Positions 28,579 to 38,904 of a stretch of 64,000 bases of DNA are shown in pieces. This stretch comes from Opacimonas viscosa. Lineage in GTDB: Bacteria > Pseudomonadota > Gammaproteobacteria > Enterobacterales > Alteromonadaceae. The DNA is taken from NCBI RefSeq assembly GCF_024199005.1, contig NZ_JANATA010000008.1, positions 54,489 through 118,488 on the forward strand, written 5' to 3'. The stretch's first letter is position 1; each line of letters opens with the position of its first letter. The position numbers and the translations under genes are program-made. The notes under the pieces were generated by a model. The model saw only the letters and a program-made list of their open reading frames with translations, was not told the origin of the DNA and ran no database searches.

Positions 28579-29394
28579 ATGTTTCGTCATATTCGTGAAG
28601 ATATAAAAAGTGTTTATCACCGTGATCCTGCCGCCCGTAATACGCTAGAAATATTGACTAATTATCCAGGCTTACATGCAATATGGTTACATCGCATTAG
28701 CCATAAATTATGGGGTTGGCGATTAAAATGGATTGCTCGTACTCTATCTACGTTTGGCCGGTTTATTACCGGTGTCGAAATTCACCCTGGCGCCACCTTA
28801 GGCCGTCGTTTCTTTATTGATCATGGCATGGGGATTGTGATCGGTGAAACCGCACAAATCGGCGATGATGTCACCTTGTATCACGGTGTCACTCTAGGCG
28901 GAACATCCTGGAAAGCGGGTAAACGTCACCCTACATTGGAAGATAATGTTGTGATTGGTGCTGGTGCTAAGGTGCTTGGCCCCATTACGATAAAGAAGGG
29001 AGCTAAGGTAGGAAGTAACTCTGTGGTGGTGAAAGATGCGCCAGAAAATTCGACGGTGATAGGCATTCCAGGTCGGATCATTTTAGCTAAAAGCGCGGAA
29101 TCAAAGGAACAAAACACCGATGGTAAACGAGCCAAAATTGCCCAGAAATACGGTTTCGATGCGTATGCTGTATCAGACGATAATCCAGACCCAGTAGCTT
29201 CAGCAATGGGCATGTTGTTAGAACACGTGCATCTGATGGACAACAAAGTACAAGAAATGTGCACTGCTATTCAGGAAATGGGTGGTGAGGTGTGTAGTGA
29301 AAGTGTGCCAAAAATGAATTTAGATGATTTTGAGGCAACGGGTATGAGCCAAGCAAAAGCTGAAGATCACGACAAATTTGACCCTATTATCTAA
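28579..29394 (+). CDS. cysE: Serine O-acetyltransferase
   Basis: A 271-residue CysE. An N-terminal helical region is followed by left-handed beta-helix hexapeptide repeats (about 60-160, from [19 protein letters not shown] through GVTLGG and NSVVVKDAP). It acetylates serine to O-acetylserine, the direct precursor of cysteine. The C-terminal tail is longer than usual and acidic. It sits before the isc operon, whose sulfur donor is cysteine. Confidence 0.95.
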   Translation: MFRHIREDIKSVYHRDPAARNTLEILTNYPGLHAIWLHRISHKLWGWRLKWIARTLSTFGRFITGVEIHPGATLGRRFFIDHGMGIVIGETAQIGDDVTLYHGVTLGGTSWKAGKRHPTLEDNVVIGAGAKVLGPITIKKGAKVGSNSVVVKDAPENSTVIGIPGRIILAKSAESKEQNTDGKRAKIAQKYGFDAYAVSDDNPDPVASAMGMLLEHVHLMDNKVQEMCTAIQEMGGEVCSESVPKMNLDDFEATGMSQAKAEDHDKFDPII

Positions 29395-29427
29395 GGTGTG
29401 GCATGTACCTTTTACAAACCGTTAACA

Positions 29428-29452
29428 ATACTTGACTAATTTAGTCGGATAT
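29428..29452 (+). promoter_or_regulatory. IscR type 1 binding site, distal
   Basis: A 25-nt site beginning ATACTTGACTAA and ending TTAGTCGGATAT, close to the known type 1 IscR motif bound by Fe-S loaded IscR to repress isc. Confidence 0.8.
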
Positions 29453-29477
29453 ATACTTGACTAAAATAGTCGGGATT
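29453..29477 (+). promoter_or_regulatory. IscR type 1 binding site, proximal, covering the -35
   Basis: A second site of the same pattern (ATACTTGACTAA then AATAGTCGGGATT) directly abuts the first. Its TTGACT is the -35 hexamer of the promoter. Confidence 0.8.
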
Positions 29478-29484
29478 ATATAAT
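29457..29484 (+). promoter_or_regulatory. Sigma-70 promoter of the isc operon
   Basis: TTGACT (29457-29462) and a perfect TATAAT (29479-29484) are 16 nt apart, 28 nt before the iscR ATG and inside the proximal IscR site. Confidence 0.8.
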
Positions 29485-29511
29485 TGACTTGTGTTTGTTC
29501 TGGGTAAGTTT

Positions 29512-29982
29512 ATGAAATTAACATCTAAAGGTCGTTACGCTGTTACTGCTATGCTGGACGTTGCTCTACATTCAGAGAACGGCCCTGTCCCATTGGCTGA
29601 TATTTCAGAGCGCCAAGAGATTTCTTTATCTTATTTAGAACAATTATTTGCAAAATTACGTAAACAGCAGCTCGTGACAAGTATTAGAGGCCCTGGTGGC
29701 GGATACCGCTTAGGTAGGTCAGCTGATAATATCGCCATTGGCGAAGTCATCGCAGCGGTAAATGAATCCATTGATGCGACAAAATGTAATGGCAAGGCCG
29801 ACTGTCACGGCGGCGAAAAGTGTTTAACCCATAATTTGTGGCAAGATTTGTCTGACAGAATTAGTAAATTTTTAGATAGCATTACATTAGGTGAGTTAGT
29901 TGCCAAGCAACATAATAGAAACCATGTAGATGCTGTCAATGATAACCTTAACCAAAAAATCAACGTTAGTTTTCAGTTGTAA
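29512..29982 (+). CDS. iscR: Fe-S cluster regulator IscR
   Basis: A 156-residue Rrf2-family regulator. The start is the ATG giving [16 protein letters not shown]; the in-frame extension upstream is not family-like. The winged helix (about 1-75) is followed by the [2Fe-2S] ligands Cys92, Cys98, Cys104 and His107. With its cluster it represses the isc operon through the two sites just upstream, giving feedback on cluster supply. The C-terminal 50 residues are long and Asn-rich. Confidence 0.97.
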   Translation: MKLTSKGRYAVTAMLDVALHSENGPVPLADISERQEISLSYLEQLFAKLRKQQLVTSIRGPGGGYRLGRSADNIAIGEVIAAVNESIDATKCNGKADCHGGEKCLTHNLWQDLSDRISKFLDSITLGELVAKQHNRNHVDAVNDNLNQKINVSFQL

Positions 29983-29994
29983 CCGGAGCGCAGA

Positions 29995-31218
29995 ATGAGC
30001 GATTTACAATTACCGATTTATCTAGATTATTCCTCGACTACACCAGTTGATCCACGTGTAGCGAAGAAGATGACCGAATGCCTCGAAATGGAAGGTAATT
30101 TTGGTAATCCAGCTTCCCGCTCACACCGTTTTGGTTGGGTCGCAGAAGAAGCAGTTGATATTGCACGTAACCAAGTTGCAGATTTAGTTAATGCAGATCC
30201 TCGTGAGATTGTATTTACTTCTGGTGCTACAGAATCAAATAACCTAGCTATCAAAGGCGCGGCTACTTTTTACCAAAAACGCGGTAAACATGTAATTACA
30301 TTAAAAACAGAGCATAAAGCCGTTTTGGATACGTGTCGTCAACTAGAGCGTGAAGGTTTCGAAGTGACATATTTGGAGCCTGAAGCATCAGGTTTAGTGG
30401 ACTTAGGTAAGTTAGAAGCAGCCATGCGTGAAGATACGGTTTTAGTTTCCATCATGCACGTAAATAATGAAATTGGCGTGATACAAGATATCGCAGCAAT
30501 CGGTGAATTATGCCGCAGTAAAAAAATCTTATTCCACGTCGATGCGGCACAGTCGACAGGTAAAGTTGAGATTGATTTAAAAACACTAAAAGTGGATCTG
30601 ATGTCTTTTTCTGCTCACAAAACATACGGGCCTAAAGGCATTGGCGCATTATACGTTTGTCGTAAACCTCGTGTACGTATCGAAGCGCAAATTCACGGCG
30701 GTGGCCATGAACGCGGCATGCGTTCAGGTACATTAGCCACGCACCAAATCGTAGGTATGGGTGAAGCATTTGCCCTAGCGAAACAAGAGCTCGCTGCAGA
30801 AAATGAGCGAATTTTGAAATTGCGCACGCGTTTATGGGATGGCATAAAAGATATGGAAGCCGTCTACCTAAATGGTGATCTTGAGCATCGTGTACCACAC
30901 AATCTAAACGTATCCTTTGCTTATGTCGAAGGTGAATCTTTGATCATGGCCTTGAAAGATATGGCCGTATCTTCTGGTTCGGCATGTACTTCAGCATCTC
31001 TTGAGCCGTCATATGTACTGCGAGCTTTAGGCTTAAATGATGAATTAGCACATAGTTCCATTCGCTTTAGTTTTGGTCGTTTTACGACAGAAGAAGAAAT
31101 TGACCATGTCATTGGCGTGATTAACAACGCGATTGGCAAGTTACGTGAAATGTCACCTCTTTGGGACATGTACAAAGAAGGGATTGATTTGTCTACTGTT
31201 GAGTGGGCACATCACTAA
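29995..31218 (+). CDS. iscS: Cysteine desulfurase IscS
   Basis: A 407-residue class V PLP enzyme. Lys209 in [12 protein letters not shown] binds PLP and Cys331 in [14 protein letters not shown] carries the persulfide. It supplies sulfur to IscU and to tRNA thiolation. It follows iscR by 12 bp. A 130-bp gap with two hairpins separates it from iscU. Confidence 0.98.
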   Translation: MSDLQLPIYLDYSSTTPVDPRVAKKMTECLEMEGNFGNPASRSHRFGWVAEEAVDIARNQVADLVNADPREIVFTSGATESNNLAIKGAATFYQKRGKHVITLKTEHKAVLDTCRQLEREGFEVTYLEPEASGLVDLGKLEAAMREDTVLVSIMHVNNEIGVIQDIAAIGELCRSKKILFHVDAAQSTGKVEIDLKTLKVDLMSFSAHKTYGPKGIGALYVCRKPRVRIEAQIHGGGHERGMRSGTLATHQIVGMGEAFALAKQELAAENERILKLRTRLWDGIKDMEAVYLNGDLEHRVPHNLNVSFAYVEGESLIMALKDMAVSSGSACTSASLEPSYVLRALGLNDELAHSSIRFSFGRFTTEEEIDHVIGVINNAIGKLREMSPLWDMYKEGIDLSTVEWAHH

Positions 31219-31224
31219 AATGAG

Positions 31225-31277
31225 TGAGCCAGCCTTTATGGTTTGGCTCAATATCAGTCACTACGATTGCTAGTGAC
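31225..31277 (+). other. Two stem-loops in the iscS-iscU gap
   Basis: TGAGCCA/TGGCTCA (31225-31231 with 31244-31250) and GTCACTA/TAGTGAC (31257-31263 with 31271-31277) form two 7-bp hairpins. Neither has a T-run. They may stabilise or divide the isc mRNA. Confidence 0.6.
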
Positions 31278-31348
31278 GATAGGTAAATGATAAAATTATT
31301 AATACTAGCTAGTCTAAAACAGCTAGTTTGCATGAGAAGGGTAAGATC

Positions 31349-31726
31349 ATGGCTTATAGCGAAAAAGTAATCGACCATTATGAGAATCCACGTAATGTTG
31401 GTGGTTTTGATAAAAATGACCCTAGTGTTGCCACTGGCATGGTAGGTGCTCCGGCATGTGGCGATGTTATGAAGTTACAATTAAAAGTAGGTGAGAACGG
31501 TATTATCGAAGATGCAAAGTTCAAAACTTACGGTTGTGGTTCTGCCATTGCTTCTAGTTCACTTGTCACTGAGTGGGTTAAGGGTAAGACATTAGATGAA
31601 GCAACAGAAATCAAAAATACTGATATTGCTGAAGAACTAGCATTACCACCAGTGAAGATTCACTGCTCAATCTTAGCTGAAGATGCAATTAAAGCAGCAG
31701 TAAAAGATTACAAAAGCAAAAACTAA
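31349..31726 (+). CDS. iscU: Fe-S cluster scaffold IscU
   Basis: A 125-residue scaffold protein. The start [16 protein letters not shown] with AAGGG upstream is chosen over a 7-residue longer frame. Cluster ligands are Cys37, Cys63 and Cys106, and LPPVK (99-103) is the HscA recognition motif. Clusters are built here from IscS sulfur and released with HscBA. Confidence 0.98.
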   Translation: MAYSEKVIDHYENPRNVGGFDKNDPSVATGMVGAPACGDVMKLQLKVGENGIIEDAKFKTYGCGSAIASSSLVTEWVKGKTLDEATEIKNTDIAEELALPPVKIHCSILAEDAIKAAVKDYKSKN

Positions 31727-31749
31727 GTAATATAAGTAGGAGAGACCCC

Positions 31750-32073
31750 GTGGCAATTACGGTAACTGATGCAGCAGCAAAAAGAGCAAGTGACTTTCTG
31801 ACGAACAGAGGGCATGGCTTGGGCTTGCGTTTAGGCGTAAAAACTACAGGCTGTTCTGGACTTGCTTATGTTCTTGAGTTTGTCGATGAACTCAATGAAG
31901 ACGATACTGTGTTTGAACACAATGATGTAAAAATCATTATAGATGGTAAAAGTCTTGTGTATTTAGACGGCACAGAGTTAGATTTTGCCAAAGAAGGCCT
32001 CAACGAAGGTTTTCAATTTATCAACCCAAACGCAAATGGCGAGTGTGGTTGTGGCGAAAGCTTTAACGTATAG
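31750..32073 (+). CDS. iscA: A-type Fe-S carrier IscA
   Basis: A 107-residue A-type carrier with the three conserved cysteines Cys35, Cys99 and Cys101 (last two in ECGCGES). Start is GTG at 31750 after GGAGAGA. It passes clusters to target proteins. Confidence 0.97.
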   Translation: MAITVTDAAAKRASDFLTNRGHGLGLRLGVKTTGCSGLAYVLEFVDELNEDDTVFEHNDVKIIIDGKSLVYLDGTELDFAKEGLNEGFQFINPNANGECGCGESFNV

Positions 32074-32093
32074 TTTTTGCAATCGCCTACATT

Positions 32094-32125
32094 AGCAGTT
32101 CAAAATTTTGAGCTGCTTTTTATTT
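32094..32125 (+). terminator. Attenuator or terminator between iscA and hscB
   Basis: A 24-nt palindrome (AGCAGTTCAAAA with its complement, one G-U pair, 32094-32117) is followed by TTTTATTTT. It would lower expression of hscBA-fdx relative to iscRSUA. Confidence 0.7.
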
Positions 32126-32176
32126 TGAGCCTATTCTTAAAGCTTATTATATCTAATATATAAAGAGTTGTTGTTG

Positions 32177-32686
32177 ATGAATTTTTTTACTTTGTTTGAT
32201 TTACCAGAAACACTGGATGTAGATAAGGCGAAGTTGAGTGCTACTTATCAAATACTGCAACAACTGACCCATCCAGACAAATTTAGCACCGGTAGTGACC
32301 AAGAAAAACGTATTGCGTTACAAAAAAACTCTCAAGTTAACGACGGTTACAGTGTGCTTAAAAACCCTCTTGCTCGAGCGCAGCATTTATTGAGTCTACG
32401 TGGGGTTGATGTGAAAGATGAACAGCACACCATGCAAGACACAGCATTCTTGATGCAGCAAATGGAGTGGCGTGAAGCACTAGAAGATGCACAAAATGAT
32501 GAAGATGCACTTTGGCAGTTTCATACGGATGTAACCCAAACGATTAAATCTGAGTATAGCCACTTATCAGAACTTTTTAATGAAGAGGCTGACGTAACTA
32601 TCCTTGCTAATGCACTACGTAAACTCACATTTATGTATAAATTCCAAGAACAAGTGCAACAGCACTTGGACAAATTTGAAGACTAA
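32177..32686 (+). CDS. hscB: Co-chaperone HscB
   Basis: A 169-residue J-domain protein with HPDKF in the N-terminal domain (about 34-38) and a C-terminal helical domain that binds IscU. The ATG with AAAGAG 9 nt upstream is chosen over in-frame TTG codons just before it. It delivers IscU to HscA, whose gene follows after 5 bp. Confidence 0.96.
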   Translation: MNFFTLFDLPETLDVDKAKLSATYQILQQLTHPDKFSTGSDQEKRIALQKNSQVNDGYSVLKNPLARAQHLLSLRGVDVKDEQHTMQDTAFLMQQMEWREALEDAQNDEDALWQFHTDVTQTIKSEYSHLSELFNEEADVTILANALRKLTFMYKFQEQVQQHLDKFED

Positions 32687-32691
32687 TTATT

Positions 32692-34563
32692 ATGGCATTA
32701 TTGCAAATTGCAGAACCAGGACAAGCGGCCGCTCCTCATCAACGTAAGCTAGCGGTTGGGATAGATTTAGGAACGACCAATTCATTAGTCGCAACGGTCC
32801 GCAGTGGTGTAAGCGAGACCTTAGCAGATAGCGACGGCGAACACTTACTGCCTTCTGTCGTTCACTATGCACAAGATACTACGGTGGTTGGCCTGGCTGC
32901 AGAACAAGTCGCGGCCCAAAAGCCAAAAGATACGATTGTCTCAGTAAAACGTTTTTTAGGGCGTTCTTTAGCAGATATTCAAGCAACCTGGCCAAACCTT
33001 CCTTATGCATTTGTTGCTGACGAAGACCAGCCCAACAATATTCAACTCGCTGTGGCCGGTAAGATTAAAACTCCGGTAGAAGTATCGTCTGAGATTTTAC
33101 AAGTATTGAAACAACGTGCAGAAGAGACTTTAGGTGATGAATTAACCGGTGCTGTGATTACCGTTCCTGCTTATTTTGATGATGCGCAACGTCAAAGTAC
33201 CAAAGATGCCGCGCAACTGGCCGGCTTAAATGTTTTACGTTTACTAAACGAGCCTACCGCTGCGGCTATAGCCTATGGTTTGGATTCTGGCCAAGAAGGT
33301 TTAATTGCTGTCTATGATTTAGGCGGTGGTACGTTTGATATTTCGATTTTACGTTTACACAAGGGTGTTTTTGAAGTACTTGCCACGGGTGGAAATTCGG
33401 CGTTAGGTGGAGATGATTTTGATCATGCTATTGTTGATTTATGGTCACAACGCTGGGGTCTTACTGATGCGGCAAACAAAACCTACTATCGTGAACTGGT
33501 CACTCTAGCGAAAGCGACTAAACAAACATTATCCGCTGTGGCTAATGTCCACCAAGAGTGTGTGTTAGGCGATATTACCTACGATGCTTCTTTGAGCATA
33601 ACTGAGTTTAATGCTGCAGTGCAGCCTTTGGTCCAAAAAACCATTAAAGCGTGTCGGCGCAGTTTGAAAGATGCTGAGGTGAGTGCTGATGAAATACTTG
33701 CCGTCGTCATGGTGGGGGGCTCAACTCGAGTGCCATTGGTCCGTGAGCAGGTTAGTGAGTTTTTCGGTCGACCAGCGTTAACTGCGATAGACCCAGATAA
33801 AGTGGTAGCGATAGGCGCAGCGACCCAAGCGGATATTTTAGCCGGTAATAAACCTGATGCAGATATGCTGTTGTTGGATGTACTACCTTTGTCCTTGGGT
33901 TTAGAAACTATGGGTGGTTTAGTCGAAAAAGTGATTGGCCGCAATACGACCATTCCAGTTGCCAAAGCTCAAGAATTTACGACCTTCAAAGATGGTCAGA
34001 CTGCTATGATGGTACATGTACTTCAAGGTGAAAGAGAATTAGTCGAAGATTGTCGTTCCTTAGCCAAGTTCACTTTGACAGGTATCCCACCAATGGCCGC
34101 TGGTGCTGCTCACATAAGGGTAACGTTCCAAGTCGATGCCGATGGTTTATTAAGTGTGACAGCTATGGAAAAATCATCAGGTGTACAAGCAGAAATTCAA
34201 GTGAAACCATCGTTTGGTCTGGCTGAAGAACAAATTTCATCTATGCTAAAAGCATCTATGACAAACGCGAAAGACGATATGCAACAACGGATGTTAAAAG
34301 AACAGCAAGTTGAAGCTGCTCGAGTCTTAGAAGCGTTAAATTCTGCACTCCAAGATAGTGGTGATAAGTTGCTAAGTCCTGCTGAATTAACGGCATTGCG
34401 AGACACTATGCAGACACTAGAAAAGGCAGCACAGGGCACAGACACCCAAGCCATTAAAGATGCCATTAAGCTAGTCGACAATGCTTCTCAAGACTTTGCG
34501 ACTAGAAGAATGGATTTCTCAATACAACAAGCCTTAGCGGGTAAAACCGTTGATACGATTTAA
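32692..34563 (+). CDS. hscA: Hsp70-class chaperone HscA
   Basis: A 623-residue Hsp70 specialised for IscU. The ATPase begins with [24 protein letters not shown] and [13 protein letters not shown] are the phosphate and adenosine motifs. The linker [14 protein letters not shown] leads into the substrate domain. Length and N-terminus match HscA rather than DnaK. Confidence 0.97.
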   Translation: MALLQIAEPGQAAAPHQRKLAVGIDLGTTNSLVATVRSGVSETLADSDGEHLLPSVVHYAQDTTVVGLAAEQVAAQKPKDTIVSVKRFLGRSLADIQATWPNLPYAFVADEDQPNNIQLAVAGKIKTPVEVSSEILQVLKQRAEETLGDELTGAVITVPAYFDDAQRQSTKDAAQLAGLNVLRLLNEPTAAAIAYGLDSGQEGLIAVYDLGGGTFDISILRLHKGVFEVLATGGNSALGGDDFDHAIVDLWSQRWGLTDAANKTYYRELVTLAKATKQTLSAVANVHQECVLGDITYDASLSITEFNAAVQPLVQKTIKACRRSLKDAEVSADEILAVVMVGGSTRVPLVREQVSEFFGRPALTAIDPDKVVAIGAATQADILAGNKPDADMLLLDVLPLSLGLETMGGLVEKVIGRNTTIPVAKAQEFTTFKDGQTAMMVHVLQGERELVEDCRSLAKFTLTGIPPMAAGAAHIRVTFQVDADGLLSVTAMEKSSGVQAEIQVKPSFGLAEEQISSMLKASMTNAKDDMQQRMLKEQQVEAARVLEALNSALQDSGDKLLSPAELTALRDTMQTLEKAAQGTDTQAIKDAIKLVDNASQDFATRRMDFSIQQALAGKTVDTI

Positions 34564-34574
34564 TAGAGAAGATT

Positions 34575-34913
34575 ATGACACAAATTATATTTTTACCTCA
34601 TGAAGAACTATGTCCTGATGGTGCGGTTTTGGAAGCTCAGCCAGGTGAGTCGGTATTAAATGTTGCACTAAAAAATGGTATTGGTATTGAGCATGCTTGT
34701 GAAAAAGTATGTGCGTGCACCACTTGTCATGTCATTGTTCGAGAAGGGTTTGATTCCTTAGACGAAGGTGATGAGTTAGAAGAAGATTTACTCGATAAAG
34801 CATGGGGACTTGAAGCCGAGTCACGTTTGAGTTGCCAAGCGATTGTTAAGGATGAAGATTTAGTTATTGAGATCCCTAAATATACCTTGAATCACGCGGC
34901 AGAAGACCATTAA
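34575..34913 (+). CDS. fdx: 2Fe-2S ferredoxin, ISC type
   Basis: A 112-residue adrenodoxin-type ferredoxin. Cluster ligands are Cys42, Cys48, Cys51 and Cys87, and an extra Cys46 is present as in E. coli Fdx. It donates electrons to cluster assembly. It closes the operon: no iscX follows before ndk. Confidence 0.97.
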   Translation: MTQIIFLPHEELCPDGAVLEAQPGESVLNVALKNGIGIEHACEKVCACTTCHVIVREGFDSLDEGDELEEDLLDKAWGLEAESRLSCQAIVKDEDLVIEIPKYTLNHAAEDH

Positions 34914-34985
34914 TTCTAAGGTGCATTAAGCGTTACATCTTCATCAGATGAATGGTGTAAAAAAATTAGTGTTTTATGTGGGTTT

Positions 34986-34994
34986 TGTTATAAT
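34986..34994 (+). promoter_or_regulatory. Extended -10 promoter of ndk
   Basis: TGTTATAAT is a perfect extended -10 element 50 nt before the ndk ATG. No good -35 is seen, as is common for this type. Confidence 0.6.
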
Positions 34995-35044
34995 CTGCGC
35001 AAATTCGATACGTCATACGACAAAATATTTACTTGGAGCCCAAA

Positions 35045-35476
35045 ATGGCCTTACAAAGAACTTTTTCAATCATTAAACCTGATGCAGTTGCAAAAAACGT
35101 TATCGGTGCTATTTACAACCGCTTTGAGTCTGCGGGTCTGCGTATTGTTGCATCTAAAATGGTTCACCTTAGCCGTGAACAAGCTGAAGGTTTCTACGCT
35201 GAACACAGCGAGCGTCCTTTCTTTGGTGCTTTGGTTGATTTTATGACTTCTGGGCCAGTGATGGTTCAAGTGCTTGAAGGTGAAAACGCTGTTTTAGCAA
35301 ACCGTGAAATCATGGGTGCAACTAACCCAGCAGAAGCTGCAGCGGGTACTTTACGTGCTGACTATGCGGCTTCGATTGATGAAAATGCGGTACACGGTTC
35401 TGATGCTCCAGAATCAGCGGCGCGTGAAATTGCATATTTCTTCTCTGAAGAAGAAGTTTGCCCACGTACTCGCTAA
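35045..35476 (+). CDS. ndk: Nucleoside diphosphate kinase
   Basis: A 143-residue Ndk that equalises NTP and dNTP pools. The start [15 protein letters not shown] with GGAG upstream is chosen over a 4-residue longer TTG frame. The phosphorylated His lies in [17 protein letters not shown] terminator follows. Confidence 0.98.
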   Translation: MALQRTFSIIKPDAVAKNVIGAIYNRFESAGLRIVASKMVHLSREQAEGFYAEHSERPFFGALVDFMTSGPVMVQVLEGENAVLANREIMGATNPAEAAAGTLRADYAASIDENAVHGSDAPESAAREIAYFFSEEEVCPRTR

Positions 35477-35497
35477 GCAAACAATCATTGTTTTTTG

Positions 35498-35526
35498 AAA
35501 GGGGAGCATTAGCTCCCTTTTTTGCC
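35498..35526 (+). terminator. Terminator after ndk
   Basis: GGGGAGC and GCTCCCT arms (stem 35498-35507 with 35512-35521) with loop ATTA, then six T. Confidence 0.85.
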
Positions 35527-35565
35527 TTTTATTTTAGCTTTAAGTTTTTATAAGTGAGATAGTCA

Positions 35566-36705
35566 ATGACTGCTGTTGCTGTTGAGAAAAAAACAAATCT
35601 GCTGGATTTAAACCGTCAAGGGATGCGTGATTTTCTTTCATCTATTGGCGAAAAACCTTTCCGTGCAGATCAAATTATGCAATGGATTTATCACCATGGT
35701 GTCAGCAATATTGATGACATGACAAACATCAACAAAGTACTTAAAGCTAAGTTAAAAGAACACGCAGAAATCGTAGCTCCGGAGATCGCTTACCAACAAA
35801 ATGCCAGTGATGGCACCATTAAATTCGCGTTAAAATTAGCCGGCGGTCAAGAAGTCGAATCGGTCTGGATCCCTGAAACCGACCGCGCAACTTTGTGTGT
35901 GTCTTCTCAGGTTGGCTGTGCGCTAGAATGTACTTTCTGCTCAACCGCGCAACAAGGTTTCAATCGCAATCTTTCTGTGAGTGAAATCATCGGTCAGGTA
36001 TGGCGTGTTGCGACAACTATTGGTTTATCAAAAGATACGAAGCAACGTCCGATCACTAATGTAGTAATGATGGGAATGGGCGAACCTTTATTGAACCTGA
36101 AAAATGTCGTGCCAGCAATGGAACTGATGATGGATGACTACGGTTTTGGTTTATCAAAACGTCGCGTGACACTGTCAACATCCGGTGTAGTACCTGCGCT
36201 TGATATGCTGGGCGAACAAATTGATGTGGCGTTAGCGATTTCGTTACATGCGCCAAATGATGAACTGCGCAATGAAATCGTTCCCGTAAACAAAAAATAC
36301 AACATTGAAACTTTTCTGGCTGGGGTACGTCGTTATTTAGATGTTTCTAAAGCCAATCAGGGTAAAGTGACTGTAGAATATGTGATGTTGTCACACATCA
36401 ATGACAGTACCGACCAAGCACATGAATTGGCAAAAGTGCTGAAAGGGACGCCATGTAAAATTAACCTGATTCCATTTAACCCTTACCCGGGTTCACCTTA
36501 CTTATGTTCGAGTAATTCTCGCATCGACCGTTTTGCAAAAGTACTGATGGCAGCTGGTTATACAGTGATGGTGCGCAAAACACGTGGCGATGATATCGAT
36601 GCTGCTTGTGGACAGTTAGTAGGTGATGTGGTTGATAGAACAAAACGCTTATTAAAAAAGCGCGAGAAAGGCGAACCAATTTCTGTCAAAACAGACAAAC
36701 AATAA
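35566..36705 (+). CDS. rlmN: Dual-specificity 23S rRNA A2503 / tRNA A37 C2-methyltransferase
   Basis: A 379-residue radical SAM enzyme. The cluster motif is Cys118, Cys122 and Cys125 in [10 protein letters not shown], with MGMGEPLLN for SAM and a C-terminal catalytic Cys in DIDAACGQL. It methylates A2503 of 23S rRNA and A37 of some tRNAs. pilW follows after 28 bp. Confidence 0.97.
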   Translation: MTAVAVEKKTNLLDLNRQGMRDFLSSIGEKPFRADQIMQWIYHHGVSNIDDMTNINKVLKAKLKEHAEIVAPEIAYQQNASDGTIKFALKLAGGQEVESVWIPETDRATLCVSSQVGCALECTFCSTAQQGFNRNLSVSEIIGQVWRVATTIGLSKDTKQRPITNVVMMGMGEPLLNLKNVVPAMELMMDDYGFGLSKRRVTLSTSGVVPALDMLGEQIDVALAISLHAPNDELRNEIVPVNKKYNIETFLAGVRRYLDVSKANQGKVTVEYVMLSHINDSTDQAHELAKVLKGTPCKINLIPFNPYPGSPYLCSSNSRIDRFAKVLMAAGYTVMVRKTRGDDIDAACGQLVGDVVDRTKRLLKKREKGEPISVKTDKQ

Positions 36706-36733
36706 CGTATAATCATTTCAAGGATAGATATAA

Positions 36734-37750
36734 ATGTGGAACGATATGCTGAACTGGGCTAAAACATGTTGTTGCATACTGCTGATAACACTAGCAGGAT
36801 GCTCGAGTACCCTAGAAGAACAAGCCGTCAATGTCACTGACCCTCTGGCTGCAGCAAAAACGCGTATCTCATTAGGTTTGTCCTATCTAGAAGCCGAAAA
36901 CTACAAACAAGCTAAATTTAATTTAGACAAAGCTCTCAGTTTTGCTCCTCGTTATGCTAACGTCCATTACGGTTTGGCATACTATTTCCAACAAGTTGAT
37001 GAGATTGAAAAGGCGCGGGATAGTTACCAAACAGCTGTCGGTTTAGCGCCCAAAGATCCAGAAATTGCGAATGCTTTCGGTTCGTTTTTGTGTACCCAGG
37101 GAGAGTATGCTGAGGCGACAACGCGATTTATGCAAGCCATTGATAATCAGAGTTATTTAGCTACGGCGGAAACCTACGAGAACCTTGCGTTATGTGCAAC
37201 ATCCCAAGGAGATTCGAGTGCTGCGATTGGGTATTTACAAAAAGCATTAAATCATCAACCGAATCGTGCCAAAAGTCATTTTTTGTTGGCCGAATTGTAT
37301 TTTGCTGACAAGCAATACAACCAAGCTTTGAAGTCATTAGGCCAGTTTGAACGGGTATCTGGTATTACAGCCGATTCTGTTTATATGACGTATCAAATTG
37401 CTGCAGCACAAAACAATACGAAATCGATGCAAGCATGGGCTAAGATGCTGCAAACGCGTTTCCCGCATCACCCACATGCCAAAGCGACTCAACATGTACT
37501 TGTGCAAACTGACATGGCAGAGTCGGCGTCCAGTGCGCACAATGGACTAGATGCTGAAACCAAGCCCGTTAGAAAATTAACTCCGAATTTTACTGAATAT
37601 AAGCGACATATTTTGGCCAAAGGTGAGACCTTGTTTCGTCTGTCAGTGAAGTACCGAGTTACGGTACAGGATCTTATCGATTGGAATGAGTTATCCGATA
37701 TTAATCGATTAAAAGTCGGGCAGTCGTTAATTGTTGGGCCACAGGATTAA
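36734..37750 (+). CDS. pilW: Type IV pilus biogenesis lipoprotein PilW/PilF with C-terminal LysM
   Basis: A 338-residue lipoprotein (lipobox LAGC, Cys near 23). TPR repeats (about 40-240, e.g. ANVHYGLAYYFQQVDEIEKARDSY as one unit) match PilW/PilF, which helps PilQ secretin assembly in the outer membrane. The last 50 residues form a LysM domain (YKRHILAKGETLFRLS through LKVGQSLIVG), which binds peptidoglycan. PilW is often about 250 residues without it. The gene sits between rlmN and rodZ as usual. Confidence 0.9.
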   Translation: MWNDMLNWAKTCCCILLITLAGCSSTLEEQAVNVTDPLAAAKTRISLGLSYLEAENYKQAKFNLDKALSFAPRYANVHYGLAYYFQQVDEIEKARDSYQTAVGLAPKDPEIANAFGSFLCTQGEYAEATTRFMQAIDNQSYLATAETYENLALCATSQGDSSAAIGYLQKALNHQPNRAKSHFLLAELYFADKQYNQALKSLGQFERVSGITADSVYMTYQIAAAQNNTKSMQAWAKMLQTRFPHHPHAKATQHVLVQTDMAESASSAHNGLDAETKPVRKLTPNFTEYKRHILAKGETLFRLSVKYRVTVQDLIDWNELSDINRLKVGQSLIVGPQD

Positions 37751-37765
37751 TTTAAGGAAAATTGC

Positions 37766-38902
37766 ATGAGCGATTATGAACAGACCGAGGCTGTACCTAT
37801 CAGTCCAGGTTTTTTGTTACAAGAAGCACGCAAGAAATTAAATTTAACGGTTTCGGAGATAGCCATCCGTTTATTATTGAAAGAAGCCGTGGTCATAGGA
37901 TTAGAGAATGATGATTACGGAGCGACGTTGTCTCCCACATTCATCAAAGGATACTTGCGGTCATATGCTAAATTAGTTGAGCTGGATCCAGAAGATATTA
38001 TTGCTGCTTATAATGATATTTCAGGGATAGATATCCAGCAAAAATCACGTATGCAAAGCTTTTCTCGTAAAATTTCACGTGATACTTATGATTCTAGATG
38101 GATGTATGTTACCTATGGCATCATTTCTGTAGTGATTATTTTAATTGGCTTATATGCTTGGCAGAATTCAGGAAATAGTCTGGTAGAAGTCACTGCCAAC
38201 ACGAATAGCAGCATAGTGTCCACGAATGAACAAGAGCAAACCTCAACTGGCGTGACTCAGAGTGCCCCTGTGTTACCAACCAACCAAGCTGAAACGGCAG
38301 AGCAGGCCGAACAAGAACCGTTTACCCGCATTGAGCAAAGACCAAATGTAGCAACGTCTGCTAATGTATCAATAGGCCCAGAAAACACCGCTCGCCAGGC
38401 TACGACGGTGAACAATGATAGTATCCCAGAATTTGTCGAGGTGGAAAATGACCGGAATATTACGACGGTATTAGCGGCTTTAGAAAATGCAGATCCAGAT
38501 GTATCAAGCTCGGAAGTTTTAGCCTCCGCTACTGACAATCCAACCAACTTAACCGGTAACGATACCCTTAATGACGCCCAACAAAATACGCTGTTGAATA
38601 TCGTTCGTGAGAATGTCCAGAGCACGATTGAGAACGATGTGTTGTCCGATACGGTTGAACTGGTGTTTACGTTTGAACAAGATTGTTGGATAAAAATTAC
38701 TGATGCAACGGGTGAGGACATTGCTTATGGCGTTAAAAAAGCAGGTCGAGTTATGCCTGTTTCTGGTCAAGCCCCATTTTCCGTTATTCTGGGAGCGCCC
38801 AAAGGCGTTGCCATCACGTTTGCGGGAAGTGATGTTGATATCAGTGCATTCCCAACAAATGCTACGGCACGTTTTACTTTACCATTACAGGAAACTTTGT
38901 AG
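37766..38902 (+). CDS. rodZ: Cell-shape protein RodZ
   Basis: A 378-residue bitopic protein. The cytoplasmic Xre-like helix-turn-helix (about 13-85, with [15 protein letters not shown]) links to MreB; one membrane helix spans 112-132; a Thr/Asn/Glu-rich periplasmic linker leads to a DUF4115 domain (about 295-378). It helps hold the rod shape. ispG starts 2 nt after its stop. Confidence 0.93.
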   Translation: MSDYEQTEAVPISPGFLLQEARKKLNLTVSEIAIRLLLKEAVVIGLENDDYGATLSPTFIKGYLRSYAKLVELDPEDIIAAYNDISGIDIQQKSRMQSFSRKISRDTYDSRWMYVTYGIISVVIILIGLYAWQNSGNSLVEVTANTNSSIVSTNEQEQTSTGVTQSAPVLPTNQAETAEQAEQEPFTRIEQRPNVATSANVSIGPENTARQATTVNNDSIPEFVEVENDRNITTVLAALENADPDVSSSEVLASATDNPTNLTGNDTLNDAQQNTLLNIVRENVQSTIENDVLSDTVELVFTFEQDCWIKITDATGEDIAYGVKKAGRVMPVSGQAPFSVILGAPKGVAITFAGSDVDISAFPTNATARFTLPLQETL

Positions 38903-38904
38903 TT

